Assembly: GCF_900106045.1 (NCBI RefSeq)
Contig: NZ_LT629802.1
Location: 5,332,001-5,396,000 of the forward strand
DNA length: 64,000 nucleotides
Source of the DNA: Pseudomonas mucidolens
GTDB taxonomy: Bacteria > Pseudomonadota > Gammaproteobacteria > Pseudomonadales > Pseudomonadaceae
Direction: 5' to 3'
The notes below the pieces were generated by a model. It was not told the DNA's origin, did not search any database, and saw nothing but the letters and a program-made list of their open reading frames with translations. Made by a program: the position numbers and the translations under genes. Positions within the stretch are counted from its first letter, which is position 1. Each line of letters opens with the position of its first letter. This document shows, in pieces, positions 8,408-18,511 of the stretch.

Positions 8408-9262
8408 ATGACCACTTCTTTGCAACCTGTTTATGCTCTGGTCCCGGGTGCAAACCTGGAAGCCTATGTGCATACGGTTAACAGCATTCCTTTGCTGACG
8501 CCCGAGCAGGAGCGTGAACTGGCCGAGAGTCTCTACTATGAGCAGGATTTGGGGGCGGCTCGGCAGATGGTGCTCGCCCACCTGCGTTTTGTCGTACATA
8601 TCGCCCGTAGCTATTCCGGCTACGGTTTGGCTCAGGCTGACCTGATCCAGGAAGGCAATGTCGGCCTGATGAAGGCTGTAAAGCGCTTCAACCCGGAAAT
8701 GGGCGTGCGCCTGGTTTCGTTCGCGGTGCATTGGATCAAGGCGGAAATTCACGAGTTCATCCTGCGCAACTGGCGCATTGTGAAAGTCGCGACCACCAAG
8801 GCCCAGCGCAAGCTGTTCTTCAACCTGCGCAGCCAGAAGAAACGTCTGGCCTGGCTGAACAACGAGGAAGTCCACCGTGTGGCGGAGAGCCTCGGTGTAG
8901 AGCCGCGTGAAGTGCGCGAGATGGAAAGCCGCCTGACCGGCCATGACATGGCTTTCGACCCGGCCGCGGAAGCGGACGACGACAGTGCTTTCCAATCGCC
9001 GGCCAATTACCTGGAAGACCACCGGTACGACCCGGCGCGCCAACTGGAAGATGCCGACTGGAGCGACAACTCCAATCACAATCTGCACGAAGCGCTGGAA
9101 GTGCTGGACGACCGCAGCCGTGACATCCTCTACCAGCGTTGGCTGGCGGAAGAAAAAGCCACGCTGCACGACCTGGCGCAGAAGTACAACGTGTCGGCCG
9201 AGCGTATTCGTCAGCTTGAGAAAAGCGCGATGAATAAGCTGAAACTGTCGATCGCGGCCTAA
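8408..9262 (+). CDS. rpoH: Heat-shock sigma factor RpoH (sigma-32)
   Basis: The 284-residue alternative sigma factor directs RNA polymerase to heat-shock promoters. Region 2 includes the core-binding stretch [14 protein letters not shown] (78-91), the RpoH box ([13 protein letters not shown]) sits at about 133-141, and region 4 with its helix-turn-helix is at the C-terminus ([14 protein letters not shown]). The start at 8408 gives the family N-terminus MTTSLQPVY and has GGAG about ten bases upstream; an in-frame ATG at 8366 does not fit the family. A sigma-E-like promoter is upstream. The gene is followed by a hairpin shared with convergent mtgA. Confidence 0.97.
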   Translation: MTTSLQPVYALVPGANLEAYVHTVNSIPLLTPEQERELAESLYYEQDLGAARQMVLAHLRFVVHIARSYSGYGLAQADLIQEGNVGLMKAVKRFNPEMGVRLVSFAVHWIKAEIHEFILRNWRIVKVATTKAQRKLFFNLRSQKKRLAWLNNEEVHRVAESLGVEPREVREMESRLTGHDMAFDPAAEADDDSAFQSPANYLEDHRYDPARQLEDADWSDNSNHNLHEALEVLDDRSRDILYQRWLAEEKATLHDLAQKYNVSAERIRQLEKSAMNKLKLSIAA

Positions 9263-9283
9263 CCAGTAACGCGCTCAAAAACA

Positions 9284-9311
9284 TGTGGGAGCGGGCTTGC
9301 TCGCTCCCACA
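9284..9311. terminator. REP hairpin between convergent rpoH and mtgA
   Basis: A perfect 10-bp stem (TGTGGGAGCG and its complement) has an 8-base loop and is flanked by AAAAA on the left and GTTGTTTT on the right. It could end transcription from both sides. The sequence is a single REP unit of the GTGGGAGCGGGCTTG type. Confidence 0.6.
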
Positions 9312-9327
9312 GTTGTTTTGGGACGTG

Positions 9328-10050
9328 TCAGTCAGCCCAAGGGGCTTTTCGGGAGTTGTTCAACTCCGCCAAATAGCCTGTTCCACCCAACTGACTCATC
9401 TGCTGGCGAATCCACGCCGCCCGCCGCGCCACATACGCCGTCGGACGGCTGGCGCTCCATACCCGCGGATTAGGCAGCACCGCCGCCAGGTAACTGGCCT
9501 GCCGACGATTCAGGGCCTTGGCGCCTACGCCAAAATGATGCCGCGCAGCCGCTTGCGCCCCAAACACGCCGTCGTCCCATTCGACGCTATTGAGGTACAC
9601 CTCAAGAATTCGCTGCTTGGGCCAGAACACTTCGATCAGCCCGGTAAACCACGCTTCCAGACCTTTTCGCAACCAGCTGCGGCCCGACCACAGGAATAGA
9701 TTTTTCGACACCTGCTGGCTCAACGTACTGGCACCACGCAGCGACCCGCCACGCTCGTTATGCAGTAAAGCGGCCTGGATCGCGCCGAAATCAAAGCCCC
9801 AATGTTGCGGGAACCGTTGGTCCTCGCCCGCCATGACCGCCAATTTCAGGTTGTCGGAGATTTCATTCCACGGCACCCAGCTACGTTGCAGGTCAATGGG
9901 CTCGCCATCGACCCAGGATTCGATCTTGCGCTCGACCATCAGCGCAGTCCCCGGGGGCGGCACCACGCGAAACAGCAGCACCAACACGATGCTGGCGATG
10001 ACGAACCATTTCACGGCTTTGAGAACACGACTGAAGAGAAAACGCAGCAT
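9328..10050 (-). CDS. mtgA: Monofunctional peptidoglycan glycosyltransferase MtgA
   Basis: This 240-residue GT51 enzyme polymerises lipid II into glycan strands and has no transpeptidase domain. One N-terminal membrane anchor is seen at about residues 12-28. The GT51 motifs are present: [10 protein letters not shown] with the catalytic glutamate, then [19 protein letters not shown], and the later EVYLNSVEW block containing the second key glutamate. Length is normal. It is convergent with rpoH and divergent from the DUF423 gene. Confidence 0.95.
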   Translation of the reverse strand: MLRFLFSRVLKAVKWFVIASIVLVLLFRVVPPPGTALMVERKIESWVDGEPIDLQRSWVPWNEISDNLKLAVMAGEDQRFPQHWGFDFGAIQAALLHNERGGSLRGASTLSQQVSKNLFLWSGRSWLRKGLEAWFTGLIEVFWPKQRILEVYLNSVEWDDGVFGAQAAARHHFGVGAKALNRRQASYLAAVLPNPRVWSASRPTAYVARRAAWIRQQMSQLGGTGYLAELNNSRKAPWAD

Positions 10051-10124
10051 AGAGATGGCTTGGCCGAACCCGTTGAGCGGGCCATTATACAGACCCTGCC
10101 CAATGAGTCTGACTGGAGTTCCTC

Positions 10125-10505
10125 ATGCTGCGTGGCTTTCTGATGCTGGCTGCCTTTTTCGGTTTCACGGGTGTCGCCCTTGGCGCCTTCGCCGCCCACG
10201 GCCTGAAAAACCGTCTGAGCGCCGACTACCTGGCGATTTTTCATACCGGCGTCACCTATCAACTGGTGCATGCCCTTGCGTTGTTTGGCGTCGCCTTGCT
10301 GGCCGCGCATTTGCCCGGGCGCCTGGTGATGTGGGCGGGTGTTGCGTTTGCCGTGGGTATCCTATTGTTCTCCGGCAGCCTCTATGTGCTGACGATGACC
10401 GGCATCAGCAAGCTCGGGATAATCACTCCGTTGGGTGGTCTGGCTTTCCTGCTCGGATGGTTATTGTTGGGGCTGGCCGCCTGGCGCTTGCAACTGACCG
10501 CCTGA
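10125..10505 (+). CDS. DUF423 (YgdD-type) small membrane protein
   Basis: This 126-residue protein has four predicted membrane segments (about 3-22, 45-62, 68-88, 98-118). The N-terminal pattern ALGAFAAHGLK is characteristic of the DUF423/YgdD family of inner-membrane proteins of unknown function. It starts 74 bp from divergent mtgA. The thiS promoter follows directly after its stop. Confidence 0.85.
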   Translation: MLRGFLMLAAFFGFTGVALGAFAAHGLKNRLSADYLAIFHTGVTYQLVHALALFGVALLAAHLPGRLVMWAGVAFAVGILLFSGSLYVLTMTGISKLGIITPLGGLAFLLGWLLLGLAAWRLQLTA

Positions 10506-10514
10506 CGCTTGTAG

Positions 10515-10544
10515 CTGACCTTTGGCTGCCAATCGGGCTAGAAT
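10515..10544 (+). promoter_or_regulatory. Candidate sigma-70 promoter for thiSG
   Basis: CTGACC at 10515-10520 and TAGAAT at 10539-10544 are separated by 18 bases and sit 33 bp upstream of the thiS start. The -10 match is good (5 of 6), the -35 moderate. I see no TPP-riboswitch-like fold in this short leader. Confidence 0.4.
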
Positions 10545-10576
10545 ACTGGCCCCTAAAAACGATGGCGGCCCGTTGC

Positions 10577-10777
10577 ATGCGCATTCAGTTGAACGGCGAA
10601 TCCTTTGAACTGCCCGACGGTGAAACCGTCGCGGACCTGCTGACCCGTCTGGAGCTGACTGGACGTCGCGTTGCAGTGGAACTCAATCAGGATATCGTTG
10701 CGCGTAGCCAGCATGCCGACACCGCGCTCGCCGAGGGCGACCAGGTCGAAGTGGTCCACGCCATCGGCGGCGGCTAG
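10577..10777 (+). CDS. thiS: Sulfur carrier protein ThiS
   Basis: This 66-residue ubiquitin-fold protein carries sulfur as a C-terminal thiocarboxylate for thiazole synthesis in the thiamine pathway. The obligatory C-terminal Gly-Gly is present (AIGGG end), as is the N-terminal beta strand with LNGE. The start at 10577 gives the family length. thiG follows after 77 bp, so the pair is likely one transcript. Confidence 0.95.
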   Translation: MRIQLNGESFELPDGETVADLLTRLELTGRRVAVELNQDIVARSQHADTALAEGDQVEVVHAIGGG

Positions 10778-10854
10778 TCGTCCTTGCGGCGCCTGCGCCA
10801 CACTCTTATGTGGCCCCGAATACTGCAGAACCTCACCCCAACAGAGGATTTCCC

Positions 10855-11649
10855 ATGAGCATCGTTCGTAGCGACAAGCCCTTCGTCCTGGCCGGTCGTA
10901 CCTACCAGTCGCGTTTGCTGGTAGGTACCGGCAAATACCGCGACATGGAAGAAACCCGCCTGGCCATCGAAGCTTCGGGCGCCGAGATCGTGACCGTCGC
11001 CGTGCGTCGCACCAATATCGGCCAGAACCCGGGCGAACCGAACCTGCTGGATATCCTGCCGCCAGACCGCTACACCATCTTGCCGAACACCGCCGGTTGC
11101 TACGACGCCATTGAAGCCGTACGCACCTGCCGCCTGGCGCGCGAACTGCTCGACGGCCACAACCTGGTAAAGCTGGAAGTCCTGGCCGACCAGAAGACCC
11201 TCTTTCCCAACGTGATCGAAACCCTCAAGGCCGCAGAAACGCTGGTCAAGGAAGGTTTCGACGTGATGGTCTACACCAGTGATGACCCGATCATCGCCCG
11301 TCAATTGGCGGAGATCGGCTGCATTGCCGTGATGCCGCTGGCCGGTTTGATCGGTACAGGCCTGGGGATCTGCAACCCATACAACCTGCAGATCATTCTT
11401 GAAGAAGCGAAGATTCCGGTACTGGTGGACGCCGGTGTCGGGACCGCTTCCGATGCCACCATCGCCATGGAACTGGGCTGCGAAGCGGTACTGATGAATT
11501 CGGCCATCGCCAACGCGCAACAGCCGATCATGATGGCCGAAGCCATGAAGCACGCGATTGTCGCCGGGCGCCTGGCCTACCTTGCCGGGCGTATGCCAAA
11601 AAAACTGTACGCCAGCGCCTCCTCGCCGCTGGATGGTCTGATCAAGTAA
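10855..11649 (+). CDS. thiG: Thiazole synthase ThiG
   Basis: The 264-residue TIM-barrel enzyme condenses deoxyxylulose phosphate, dehydroglycine and ThiS thiocarboxylate into the thiazole of thiamine. Key blocks are [10 protein letters not shown] near 22-31, the Schiff-base lysine in NLVKLEVL near 106, and the phosphate-binding [10 protein letters not shown] and LMNSAIA segments. I chose 10855 because GAGG lies a few bases upstream; an earlier in-frame ATG at 10810 would add an unrelated 15-residue tail. trmB follows nine bases after its stop. Confidence 0.97.
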   Translation: MSIVRSDKPFVLAGRTYQSRLLVGTGKYRDMEETRLAIEASGAEIVTVAVRRTNIGQNPGEPNLLDILPPDRYTILPNTAGCYDAIEAVRTCRLARELLDGHNLVKLEVLADQKTLFPNVIETLKAAETLVKEGFDVMVYTSDDPIIARQLAEIGCIAVMPLAGLIGTGLGICNPYNLQIILEEAKIPVLVDAGVGTASDATIAMELGCEAVLMNSAIANAQQPIMMAEAMKHAIVAGRLAYLAGRMPKKLYASASSPLDGLIK

Positions 11650-11658
11650 GAGCTATTG

Positions 11659-12384
11659 ATGACTGAATCAAACGAAACACCGAGCACCGTGGAACAAGGC
11701 GACGAGTCCAAGCACCGCCGGATCAAGAGCTTCGTGATGCGCGCCGGGCGCATGACCGAGGGTCAGCAGAAAGGCCTGGAGCAGGGCGCACCGCTGTTCG
11801 TGCTGCCGCTGGCCGACGCGCCGGTGGATTTCGACCAGGTGTTTGGTCGTTCGGCTCCACGCTCGCTGGAAATCGGCTTCGGCATGGGCCATTCCTTGCT
11901 GGAAATGGCTGCCGCCGCGCCGGAGCAGGACTTTATCGGTGTGGAAGTGCATCGCCCGGGCGTCGGTGCGCTGCTCAACGGTGTGTTGACCCAGGGCCTG
12001 AAAAACCTGCGGGTCTACGATTGCGATGCCATTGAAGTGCTCAACCGCTGCATCGCCGACAACAGCCTCGACCGCCTGATGCTGTTCTTTCCCGACCCAT
12101 GGCACAAGGCGCGTCACCACAAGCGTCGCATCGTCCAGGCTTCGTTCGCGGAGCTGGTGCGCAGTAAGCTCAAGGTCGGCGGCGTCCTGCACATGGCCAC
12201 GGACTGGGAGCCCTACGCGGAATATATGCTGGAAGTGATGAACGTCGCTCCCGGCTATCGCAACCTGGCCGAAGACGGCAAATGCGTGCCACGCCCGGCC
12301 GAACGCCCGATCACCAAGTTCGAGCGTCGCGGCGAGCGACTGGGGCATGGCGTCTGGGATTTGAAGTTCGAGAAGTTGGCGTAA
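11659..12384 (+). CDS. trmB: tRNA (guanine-46-N7)-methyltransferase TrmB
   Basis: The 241-residue enzyme makes m7G at position 46 in the tRNA variable loop. The SAM-binding stretch [15 protein letters not shown] is at about 72-86. The [12 protein letters not shown] block typical of TrmB follows, and the C-terminal [17 protein letters not shown] motif is the family signature. The start is placed at the ATG at 11659, directly after a TTG that extends the frame. It is probably co-transcribed with thiSG. Confidence 0.96.
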   Translation: MTESNETPSTVEQGDESKHRRIKSFVMRAGRMTEGQQKGLEQGAPLFVLPLADAPVDFDQVFGRSAPRSLEIGFGMGHSLLEMAAAAPEQDFIGVEVHRPGVGALLNGVLTQGLKNLRVYDCDAIEVLNRCIADNSLDRLMLFFPDPWHKARHHKRRIVQASFAELVRSKLKVGGVLHMATDWEPYAEYMLEVMNVAPGYRNLAEDGKCVPRPAERPITKFERRGERLGHGVWDLKFEKLA

Positions 12385-12423
12385 GCCGCTACCCCACTCG
12401 GAACGCAATCAACGGATGTGATC

Positions 12424-12530
12424 AACTGTAGGAGCGAGCTTGCTCGCGAAAAACGCACGGCCAACGCGGGCTTTCTGATAACGCTGCGTTATCGTTGTGG
12501 TTCTTCGCGAGCAAGCTCGCTCCTACAGTT
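12424..12530. repeat. REPIN, GTAGGAGCGAGCTTG type
   Basis: Perfect 27-bp inverted arms lie at 12424-12450 and 12504-12530, with a 53-base middle that carries a secondary GATAACGC/GCGTTATC inverted repeat. It sits between convergent trmB and the DUF3392 gene and may also serve as terminator. Confidence 0.9.
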
Positions 12531-12547
12531 GTTTTGTGGCGGGGTTA

Positions 12548-12871
12548 TCAGCGACGGTCGGCCACGACGCCGATCAACACCAGCACCACCAGCAACACCG
12601 GCGCCAGGCTGTAGTTATTGAATTGGCTCAAGCCGCGAACAATCCAGGGTGTGGCGTAGATCAGCGCGGCACCGCTGCCGATCATGCACAGCAGGGCCAT
12701 CATTGGGACGCGCAAGGCACCGGCGATGTTGCCCAGGCGCGCTTCGACCCAGCCCTTGATGTCAGCGCCGAACAGCACTAGCAGGCAGCCGACAAGAGCC
12801 AGGGAGATTTCCGACAGATTACTGCGGCTCCAGCGGGATACGGTGGCGAGCAGGTCGAGTACCAGATCCAT
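12548..12871 (-). CDS. DUF3392 membrane protein
   Basis: The 107-residue protein has three hydrophobic stretches (about 20-40, 50-72, 82-103) and matches the DUF3392 family of gammaproteobacterial inner-membrane proteins; no function is known. It follows hemW by 18 bp on the same strand, so it may be the last gene of the yggS-to-hemW run. The family call is from memory of the N-terminal LVLDLLATVSRWSR pattern. Confidence 0.75.
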   Translation of the reverse strand: MDLVLDLLATVSRWSRSNLSEISLALVGCLLVLFGADIKGWVEARLGNIAGALRVPMMALLCMIGSGAALIYATPWIVRGLSQFNNYSLAPVLLVVLVLIGVVADRR

Positions 12872-12889
12872 TCGATTTCCTTAGAGCGA

Positions 12890-14092
12890 TCAGCTCAAAA
12901 ACTTCTGCAGCAGGTCATTGAGAAAGAGTTGTCCACGGTCGGTGGCCGCCAAGCGTGACGGTTCGACCTGCATTAAGCCACTTTGTTCTGCCTCTCGGCG
13001 AGCGTCATCCAGGCTGGCCAGCTGCAGGCCGGTACGTTCGGCATAGAGTTTGGCCTCGACACCGTCGGTGAGGCGCAGGGCGTTCATCAGGAACTCGAAA
13101 GGCAGCTCTTCGTTAGTCAGTGTTTTCGCCCCGGCCTGGAAGTCTTTTGCCGGGTTGAGGTAGTCCTTCGGCGCGCGGGTTTTCCAGGTGCGCACAATGC
13201 GTCCGTCCGGATGGCTCAGCTTGCCGTGGGCACCGGCACCGATACCGATAAAGTCGCCAAAGCTCCAGTAATTCAGGTTGTGCCGTGCCGCCCGGCCGGG
13301 CTGGGCGTAGGCCGAGACTTCGTACTGGGCGTAACCGTGTTCGGCGAGCAGCGCCTGGCCGGCTTCCTGGATATCCCACAAGGTGTCGTCTTCCGGAAGC
13401 TCAGGCGGCTGGTTCCAGAACACGGTGTTGGGTTCCAGGGTCAGTTGGTACCACGACAAATGGGTCGGCTTGAGGGCGATAGCCTGGCGCAGATCGTCGA
13501 GGGCATCCTCCAGGGACTGGTCGGGCAAGCCATGCATCAGGTCCAGGTTGAAATTGTCGAACCCGGCTTGACGCGCCATGCCCGCCGCGCGCACCGCTTC
13601 GTCGCCGTTGTGGATACGGCCCAACGCCTTGAGCTTTTCTTGCTGGAAGCTCTGGATGCCGATGGACAGGCGATTGATACCCAGGGCGCGGTAAGCCACG
13701 AACTTCTCTTGTTCGAAGGTGCCGGGGTTGGCTTCCAGGGTGATCTCGATGTCGCGGGCGAAGCGGATACGCTGCTCCACGCCCTCCAGCAGCCGGCCCA
13801 ATGCTGCTGCACTGAACAGGCTCGGGGTGCCGCCGCCGAAGAAGATCGAGCTCAACTCACGGCCGTAGACCGCGTGCAGGTCCTGATCGAGGTCGGCCAG
13901 CAACGCATCGACATAATCTTCCTCCGGCAGCACCGGGCTGGCGCTGTGGGAGTTGAAGTCGCAATACGGGCATTTGCGCACGCACCACGGAATGTGGATA
14001 TACAGCGCCAGGGGCGGCAGGTGAGGCAGGGCCGCCCGAGGTGTCTGCGCGCCGCCGTGGATCAGCGGCAGCGCCGGGGTGTCGTGGGTCAT
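12890..14092 (-). CDS. hemW: Radical-SAM heme chaperone HemW
   Basis: This 400-residue radical SAM protein is related to coproporphyrinogen dehydrogenase HemN but belongs to the HemW group, which inserts heme into respiratory proteins. The cluster motif [10 protein letters not shown] (CX3CX2C) lies about 40 residues in, and HNLNYW followed by [10 protein letters not shown], the heme-binding region of HemW, is in the C-terminal half. The start at 14092 overlaps the rdgB stop as ATGA; the longer frame upstream lies inside rdgB. Confidence 0.93.
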   Translation of the reverse strand: MTHDTPALPLIHGGAQTPRAALPHLPPLALYIHIPWCVRKCPYCDFNSHSASPVLPEEDYVDALLADLDQDLHAVYGRELSSIFFGGGTPSLFSAAALGRLLEGVEQRIRFARDIEITLEANPGTFEQEKFVAYRALGINRLSIGIQSFQQEKLKALGRIHNGDEAVRAAGMARQAGFDNFNLDLMHGLPDQSLEDALDDLRQAIALKPTHLSWYQLTLEPNTVFWNQPPELPEDDTLWDIQEAGQALLAEHGYAQYEVSAYAQPGRAARHNLNYWSFGDFIGIGAGAHGKLSHPDGRIVRTWKTRAPKDYLNPAKDFQAGAKTLTNEELPFEFLMNALRLTDGVEAKLYAERTGLQLASLDDARREAEQSGLMQVEPSRLAATDRGQLFLNDLLQKFLS

Positions 14093-14682
14093 TTCAGGCC
14101 CAGGCGCTGGCGCAGCAAAACCATGGCGCGGGCGCGGTGGCTGATCTGGTTTTTGTCGGCCGGGCTCAGCTCGGCGCTGGAGACATTGCGCTCCGGCACC
14201 CAGAATAGCGGGTCGTAGCCGAAACCCTGTTCCCCGCTGGCCGCATGCAGGATGCGCCCGTGCCACAAGCCTTCGCAAAGGATCGGCAATGGGTCATCGG
14301 CGTGACGCACCAGGGCCAGCACGCAGACGAATTGCGCACCGCGCTCGGCGTCCGGCACATCCTTGAGGGCGTCCAGCAGCTTGGCGTTGTTCGCCGCGTC
14401 ACCTTTGCCGTCGGCGTAACGCGCCGAGTAGATGCCCGGCGCACCGCCGAGGAAATCCACGGCCAGGCCCGAATCGTCGGCCAAGGCCGGCAGGCCGGAA
14501 ATGCGCGCGGCATTGCGCGCCTTGAGGATCGCATTTTCGACAAACGACAAGCCGGTTTCTTCCGGCTCTACCTGACTGAATTCGCCAATCGAGCGCAGTT
14601 GCACCGATGCCCCAAGCATGGCCTGGAGTTCTTTGAGTTTGCCGGCGTTATGGCTGGCCAGTACGAGTCGGGTCAGGTTCAT
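14089..14682 (-). CDS. rdgB: XTP/dITP pyrophosphatase RdgB
   Basis: The 197-residue house-cleaning enzyme hydrolyses dITP, XTP and ITP so that they are not built into nucleic acid. Family motifs are [12 protein letters not shown] near the N-terminus, [11 protein letters not shown] with the catalytic region, [10 protein letters not shown] and the SHRARA C-terminal block. It overlaps hemW downstream and the DUF4426 gene upstream by 4 bases each, so the three are translationally coupled. Confidence 0.96.
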   Translation of the reverse strand: MNLTRLVLASHNAGKLKELQAMLGASVQLRSIGEFSQVEPEETGLSFVENAILKARNAARISGLPALADDSGLAVDFLGGAPGIYSARYADGKGDAANNAKLLDALKDVPDAERGAQFVCVLALVRHADDPLPILCEGLWHGRILHAASGEQGFGYDPLFWVPERNVSSAELSPADKNQISHRARAMVLLRQRLGLK

Positions 14683-15116
14683 TTTTCGGTCGGAAACAGT
14701 TCTTGGCTGAAGCTGAAACCATGGGCCTTGCCGCCGGTTTCAACGTTGATGGTGAACACTCGGACTTCTTGTTGCGGCACTGAATAGGGTGCGATGTAGT
14801 AGGTCGCGCCTTTTTCGTTGATTTGCTTGAACGTCAGCATTTCACTTTTGCCAGTCAGGTCCTTGATGGAGCCGGTCACCTGCGCCGCTACCGGCTCGGC
14901 GCCCTTGATTACCGACACATTGATCAGACCCTTGTTCTTGCTGCGCACCACGCCGATGGCCTGGGCGGTTTCCGGCTGCAGGTAGGTGCTGCTCAGGGTG
15001 CTGTAATGCACGGTGATGTCACCAAACGCCCTCTGGCGATTGCTGTCGATGACATCGGCGGCCATGGCGTTGGCGCCCAGGCACGCGGTAAGTAGAAAAA
15101 CAGCCAGGCGATTCAT
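14679..15116 (-). CDS. DUF4426 periplasmic protein
   Basis: This 145-residue protein has a signal peptide ending about ANAMA-AD (residue 20), so a periplasmic location is expected. The remainder is a beta-rich domain matching DUF4426, which is often found between metW and rdgB in Pseudomonas; function unknown. The gene overlaps rdgB by 4 bases and lies 21 bases after metW. Confidence 0.82.
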   Translation of the reverse strand: MNRLAVFLLTACLGANAMAADVIDSNRQRAFGDITVHYSTLSSTYLQPETAQAIGVVRSKNKGLINVSVIKGAEPVAAQVTGSIKDLTGKSEMLTFKQINEKGATYYIAPYSVPQQEVRVFTINVETGGKAHGFSFSQELFPTEK

Positions 15117-15137
15117 GATCGTCCCTCTTGAAAATGG

Positions 15138-15758
15138 TTAGACGGCAATCTGGTGGTCCGTCAGGCCCGGACTGCTGACCCGGTAGATACCGATTTCGCC
15201 CAACAGATTAGGCCATAGCTTACTCGCCCAGCCGTGGCGGTGCTGTTGATCGACGGCCAGGCGGTCGAGCACTTTGGCTTCACGTTCACCGCACAGCGCT
15301 TCGAAGTCTTCAAAGGTGCAGAAGTGAATGTTCGGCGTGTTGTACCACGTGTACGGCAGGAAATCCGAGACCGGCATCCGACCCTTGGTGGCCAGGTACC
15401 AGCGGCAGCGCCAATGACCGAAGTTGGGGAAGGTGATGATGCACTGGCGGCCGACCCGCAACATTTCGTCGAGGATCCGGTCGGGATAGTGCACGGCCTG
15501 CAGGGCCTGGGTCATCACCACGATATCGAAGCTGTTACTGGCGAAGTTGCCCAGGCCCTTGTCCAGGTCCTGCTCGATCACGTTGATGCCCTTGGCCACG
15601 CACTGGGCAATGTTGTCCGCATCGTTTTCCAGGCCATAACCGGTGACTTGCTTGTTGTCGCGCAGCCAGCTCAGCAGTTCGCCATCGCCGCAACCCAGGT
15701 CGAGCACGCGGCTGCCAGCAGGGATCCAGTCTTGGATGATTTCCAGGTCGGCTCTCAT
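15138..15758 (-). CDS. metW: Methionine biosynthesis protein MetW
   Basis: The 206-residue class I methyltransferase-fold protein has a SAM-type motif VLDLGCGDGELL at about 19-30. MetW works with MetX: in Pseudomonas the pair is needed for homoserine acylation in methionine synthesis, probably by MetW activating MetX. The gene lies seven bases downstream of metX on the same strand, which fits the metXW operon. The catalytic role of the methyltransferase fold is uncertain. Confidence 0.93.
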   Translation of the reverse strand: MRADLEIIQDWIPAGSRVLDLGCGDGELLSWLRDNKQVTGYGLENDADNIAQCVAKGINVIEQDLDKGLGNFASNSFDIVVMTQALQAVHYPDRILDEMLRVGRQCIITFPNFGHWRCRWYLATKGRMPVSDFLPYTWYNTPNIHFCTFEDFEALCGEREAKVLDRLAVDQQHRHGWASKLWPNLLGEIGIYRVSSPGLTDHQIAV

Positions 15759-15765
15759 GGCGTTC

Positions 15766-16905
15766 TCACAAAGTTATGCGGTTCATGTAGTTACTGAAGG
15801 CCTGCAAATAGCGCGGGATCGGAATCAGGAAGGCGTCGTGGCCTTGCGGTGCATCGATCTCCAGGTAGCAGACGTCTTTCTTTGCCGCCATCAACGCATC
15901 CACCAGCTCCCGGGAGCGGGCCGGGGAGAAGCGCCAGTCAGTGGTGAACGACATCACGCAGAACTTGGCGGTGGCGCCTGCGAAGGTTTTCGCCAGGTCA
16001 TTGTCGAAACTCGCCGCCGGGTCGAAGTAGTCCAGGGCCTTGGTCATCAGCAAGTAGGTATTGGCGTCGAAGCGCCCGGAAAACTCTTCGCCTTGATAAC
16101 GCAGGTAGCTTTCGACCTGGAATTCGACGCTGTGGAAGTCGTAGTTGAGCTTCTCGCTCTTGAGTCCACGGCCGAATTTCTCGCCCATGGAGTCGTCCGA
16201 CAGGTAGGTGATGTGCCCGACCATGCGTGCCAGCATCAGCCCGCGCTTGGGGATCACGCCCTGTTCCTGGAACGAGCCGCCGTGGAACTCGGGATCGGTG
16301 AGGATCGCCTGGCGCGCCACTTCGTTGAACGCGATGTTCTGCGCCGACAATTTGGGGGCCGAGGCAATGGCCAGGCAATGGCGCACGCGGTCCGGGTAGG
16401 TGATGGTCCATTGCAGCGCCTGCATGCCGCCAAGGCTGCCGCCGATCACCGCGGCCCACTGACTGACGCCCAGCTTGTCGGCAAGACGCGCCTGGCTGTG
16501 GACCCAGTCTTCCACGGTCAGCACCGGGAAGTCGGCGCCAAAGGGCTTGCCGGTTTCCGGGTTGAGGCTGCTGGGGCCGGTGGAACCGTTGCAGCCGCCA
16601 AGGTTGTTCAGACTGACCACAAAGAACTTGTGGGTGTCGATGGGCTTGCCGGGGCCGATGCAACTGTCCCACCAGCCGGGCTTGCGCTCGTCGACATTGT
16701 GGTAGCCGGCGGCGTGATGATGGCCGGACAGGGCGTGGCAAATCAGCACGGCATTGCTCGCCGTGGCGTTCAGCTCACCATAGGTTTCGTAAATCAGGTC
16801 ATAGGCAGGCAGCGAACGGCCGCAGGCCAAGGCCAGCGGTTCGCTGAAGTGCGCCACGTGTGGCACGACCAGTCCAACAGAATCGGGGGGAAAGGCTGCT
16901 GGCAT
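15766..16905 (-). CDS. metX: Homoserine O-succinyltransferase, MetX type
   Basis: This 379-residue alpha/beta-hydrolase-fold enzyme acylates homoserine at the first committed step of methionine synthesis. The nucleophile motif is GGSLGGMQ (serine near 150), the acid and histidine sit near the C-terminus ([10 protein letters not shown]), and [11 protein letters not shown] forms the oxyanion region. MetX proteins in Pseudomonas with a MetW partner use succinyl-CoA. I chose 16905 ([11 protein letters not shown] start) because it matches relatives and has AGCAGGG upstream; an earlier ATG at 16920 lacks a site. Confidence 0.92.
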   Translation of the reverse strand: MPAAFPPDSVGLVVPHVAHFSEPLALACGRSLPAYDLIYETYGELNATASNAVLICHALSGHHHAAGYHNVDERKPGWWDSCIGPGKPIDTHKFFVVSLNNLGGCNGSTGPSSLNPETGKPFGADFPVLTVEDWVHSQARLADKLGVSQWAAVIGGSLGGMQALQWTITYPDRVRHCLAIASAPKLSAQNIAFNEVARQAILTDPEFHGGSFQEQGVIPKRGLMLARMVGHITYLSDDSMGEKFGRGLKSEKLNYDFHSVEFQVESYLRYQGEEFSGRFDANTYLLMTKALDYFDPAASFDNDLAKTFAGATAKFCVMSFTTDWRFSPARSRELVDALMAAKKDVCYLEIDAPQGHDAFLIPIPRYLQAFSNYMNRITL

Positions 16906-17001
16906 CGACCCTGCTCTCATTTAAATGAGGCGTAAGTCTAAAGACCGGGGGGGCAAGCGGCAAGCGAAGGCCTGCATGGATTCAACTCAATACGCAGTTA
17001 C

Positions 17002-17045
17002 AAAATGTGGGAGCGAGCAAGTCGCACCGCCGCTCCCACATTTTG
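17002..17045. terminator. REP hairpin upstream of metX
   Basis: AAAATGTGGGAGCG at 17002-17015 pairs with the complementary stretch at 17031-17045, giving a 14-bp stem with an A-run before and a T-run after. It sits between yggT and metX on the minus strand. It may reduce read-through and give metXW independent expression. Confidence 0.55.
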
Positions 17046-17059
17046 GGTCGGTGTTGGGT

Positions 17060-17650
17060 TTAGATCAGCAGGCGCAGGATGTCCGGCATCATGGTCATCG
17101 CCGCCAGGTTGTTGATCACCAGCATATCCAGGAGCTTGAGCACCATGAACGCGAGGATTGGCGAGATATCCAGTCCGCCCAGGTTCGGCAGGATTTTGCG
17201 GAACGGCGCCAGCACCGGCTCGCAGATCTGGTTGACCAGTTCCGCCCCAGGGTTATGGCTACCCGGTGCGACCCACGACAGGATCACGCTGATGATCAGG
17301 GCGAAGAAGAAAATCTTCAGGAACAGCGCGGTCACGCCGATGATGGCCCAAACCAGCAATTGCAGGAAATTGCCGATAAAGCCGTACGTCAGCAACAAGG
17401 TCAGAGCCATCAGCGCCAGTTGCACCAGGATCGCCAGCACCAGCGACGACATGTCCAGGCCGAACAGGCTCGGGATCACCCGGCGCAATGGCTTGAGCAG
17501 CGGCTGAGTGGCCTTCACGGCGAATTGGCAGAGCGGGTTGTAGAAGTTGGCGCGCACCAATTGCAGGACAAAGCGCAACAGCACGATCAGCAGGTACAGG
17601 CTGCCGAGGGTTTGCAGCACGTAGACGGCTGCGGTGTTCAAACCAATCAT
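17060..17650 (-). CDS. yggT: YggT family membrane protein
   Basis: The 196-residue inner-membrane protein has two repeated YGGT halves, each with a pair of hydrophobic segments (about 5-30 and 70-90; 100-125 and 165-185). The repeat is visible as QPLLKPLRRVIPSLFGLD and EPVLAPFRKILPNLGGLD. YggT proteins are linked to osmotic resistance and factor-like roles near FtsZ-anchor genes, but the mechanism is unknown. It lies 9 bp downstream of proC, the conserved order. Confidence 0.92.
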   Translation of the reverse strand: MIGLNTAAVYVLQTLGSLYLLIVLLRFVLQLVRANFYNPLCQFAVKATQPLLKPLRRVIPSLFGLDMSSLVLAILVQLALMALTLLLTYGFIGNFLQLLVWAIIGVTALFLKIFFFALIISVILSWVAPGSHNPGAELVNQICEPVLAPFRKILPNLGGLDISPILAFMVLKLLDMLVINNLAAMTMMPDILRLLI

Positions 17651-17659
17651 GTTGGCTCC

Positions 17660-18478
17660 TTATTGACCCAGTTGTTCGGCCAGTTCGGCCGAGCGGTGCG
17701 CGGCGGCACCTAGTGCTTTTTCCACCAGGGCTTCAAAGCCCCCGGCCTGGAATGATTCGATGGCGGCCTGCGTGGTGCCGCCGGGGGAGGTCACGCGGCG
17801 GCGCAACTCGGCGGCATCCACGTCGCTGGACACGGCCATGTGCGCGGCGCCCAGCGCGGTTTGCGCGGCCAACTGCTCGGCGACAGCCCGAGGCAGGCCA
17901 AGTTTCACGCCGGCGGCGGTCATGGCTTCGATCAGCAGGAAGAAATAGGCCGGGCCGCTGCCGGAAACGGCGGTCACCGCGTCCAGTTGCTGTTCCTCTT
18001 CCAGCCACACAGCGATGCCCACGGCGGACAACAGCTCCTGGGCCTGGTCGCGCTGTTCGGCGCTGACCTCAGCCGTGGCGTACAGGCCGCTTACACCTTG
18101 GCGCAACAGCGATGGTGTATTCGGCATGCACCGCACGATTGGCGAGGCGCCCAGCCAGTTCTTCAAACTGGCGCAGTTGATGCCGGCGGCGATGGAAACC
18201 AGCAGTTGATCGGGCTTGAGGCTCGGGCGCAGGGTTTCACACACGGCTTTCATGGCTTGTGGCTTGACCGCCAGCACGATCACGTTGGCGTCCTGAATGG
18301 CCTCGGCGTTGTCGGCAAAGGTCTCGATACCGTGTTCAGTGCTCACACGGGTGCGGCTCTCGGCACCCGGATCGCTGGCGCAAATCTGCGCAGCGTCCAG
18401 ACCCTTGGCCCGCAGCCCGCCGATCAGGCTGGCCGCCATGTTACCGGCGCCGATAAAGGCAATACGCGTGTTGCTCAT
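17660..18478 (-). CDS. proC: Pyrroline-5-carboxylate reductase
   Basis: The 272-residue NAD(P)H-dependent enzyme carries out the last step of proline synthesis. The N-terminal Rossmann motif is FIGAGNMAASLIGG, and the substrate-binding C-terminal signature is DLPRRVTSPGGTTQAAI-like (LRRRVTSPGGTTQAA here). A strong conserved neighbourhood (yggS-proC-yggT) supports the call. Length is typical. Confidence 0.96.
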   Translation of the reverse strand: MSNTRIAFIGAGNMAASLIGGLRAKGLDAAQICASDPGAESRTRVSTEHGIETFADNAEAIQDANVIVLAVKPQAMKAVCETLRPSLKPDQLLVSIAAGINCASLKNWLGASPIVRCMPNTPSLLRQGVSGLYATAEVSAEQRDQAQELLSAVGIAVWLEEEQQLDAVTAVSGSGPAYFFLLIEAMTAAGVKLGLPRAVAEQLAAQTALGAAHMAVSSDVDAAELRRRVTSPGGTTQAAIESFQAGGFEALVEKALGAAAHRSAELAEQLGQ

Positions 18479-18511
18479 GACAGGTCCTTACTCAGATGGA
18501 AGTCAGCCATT

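Noticed and set aside
14093..14278. Upstream start for HemW
   Set aside because: It lies inside rdgB in another frame, whereas ATGA at 14089-14092 is a standard overlap.
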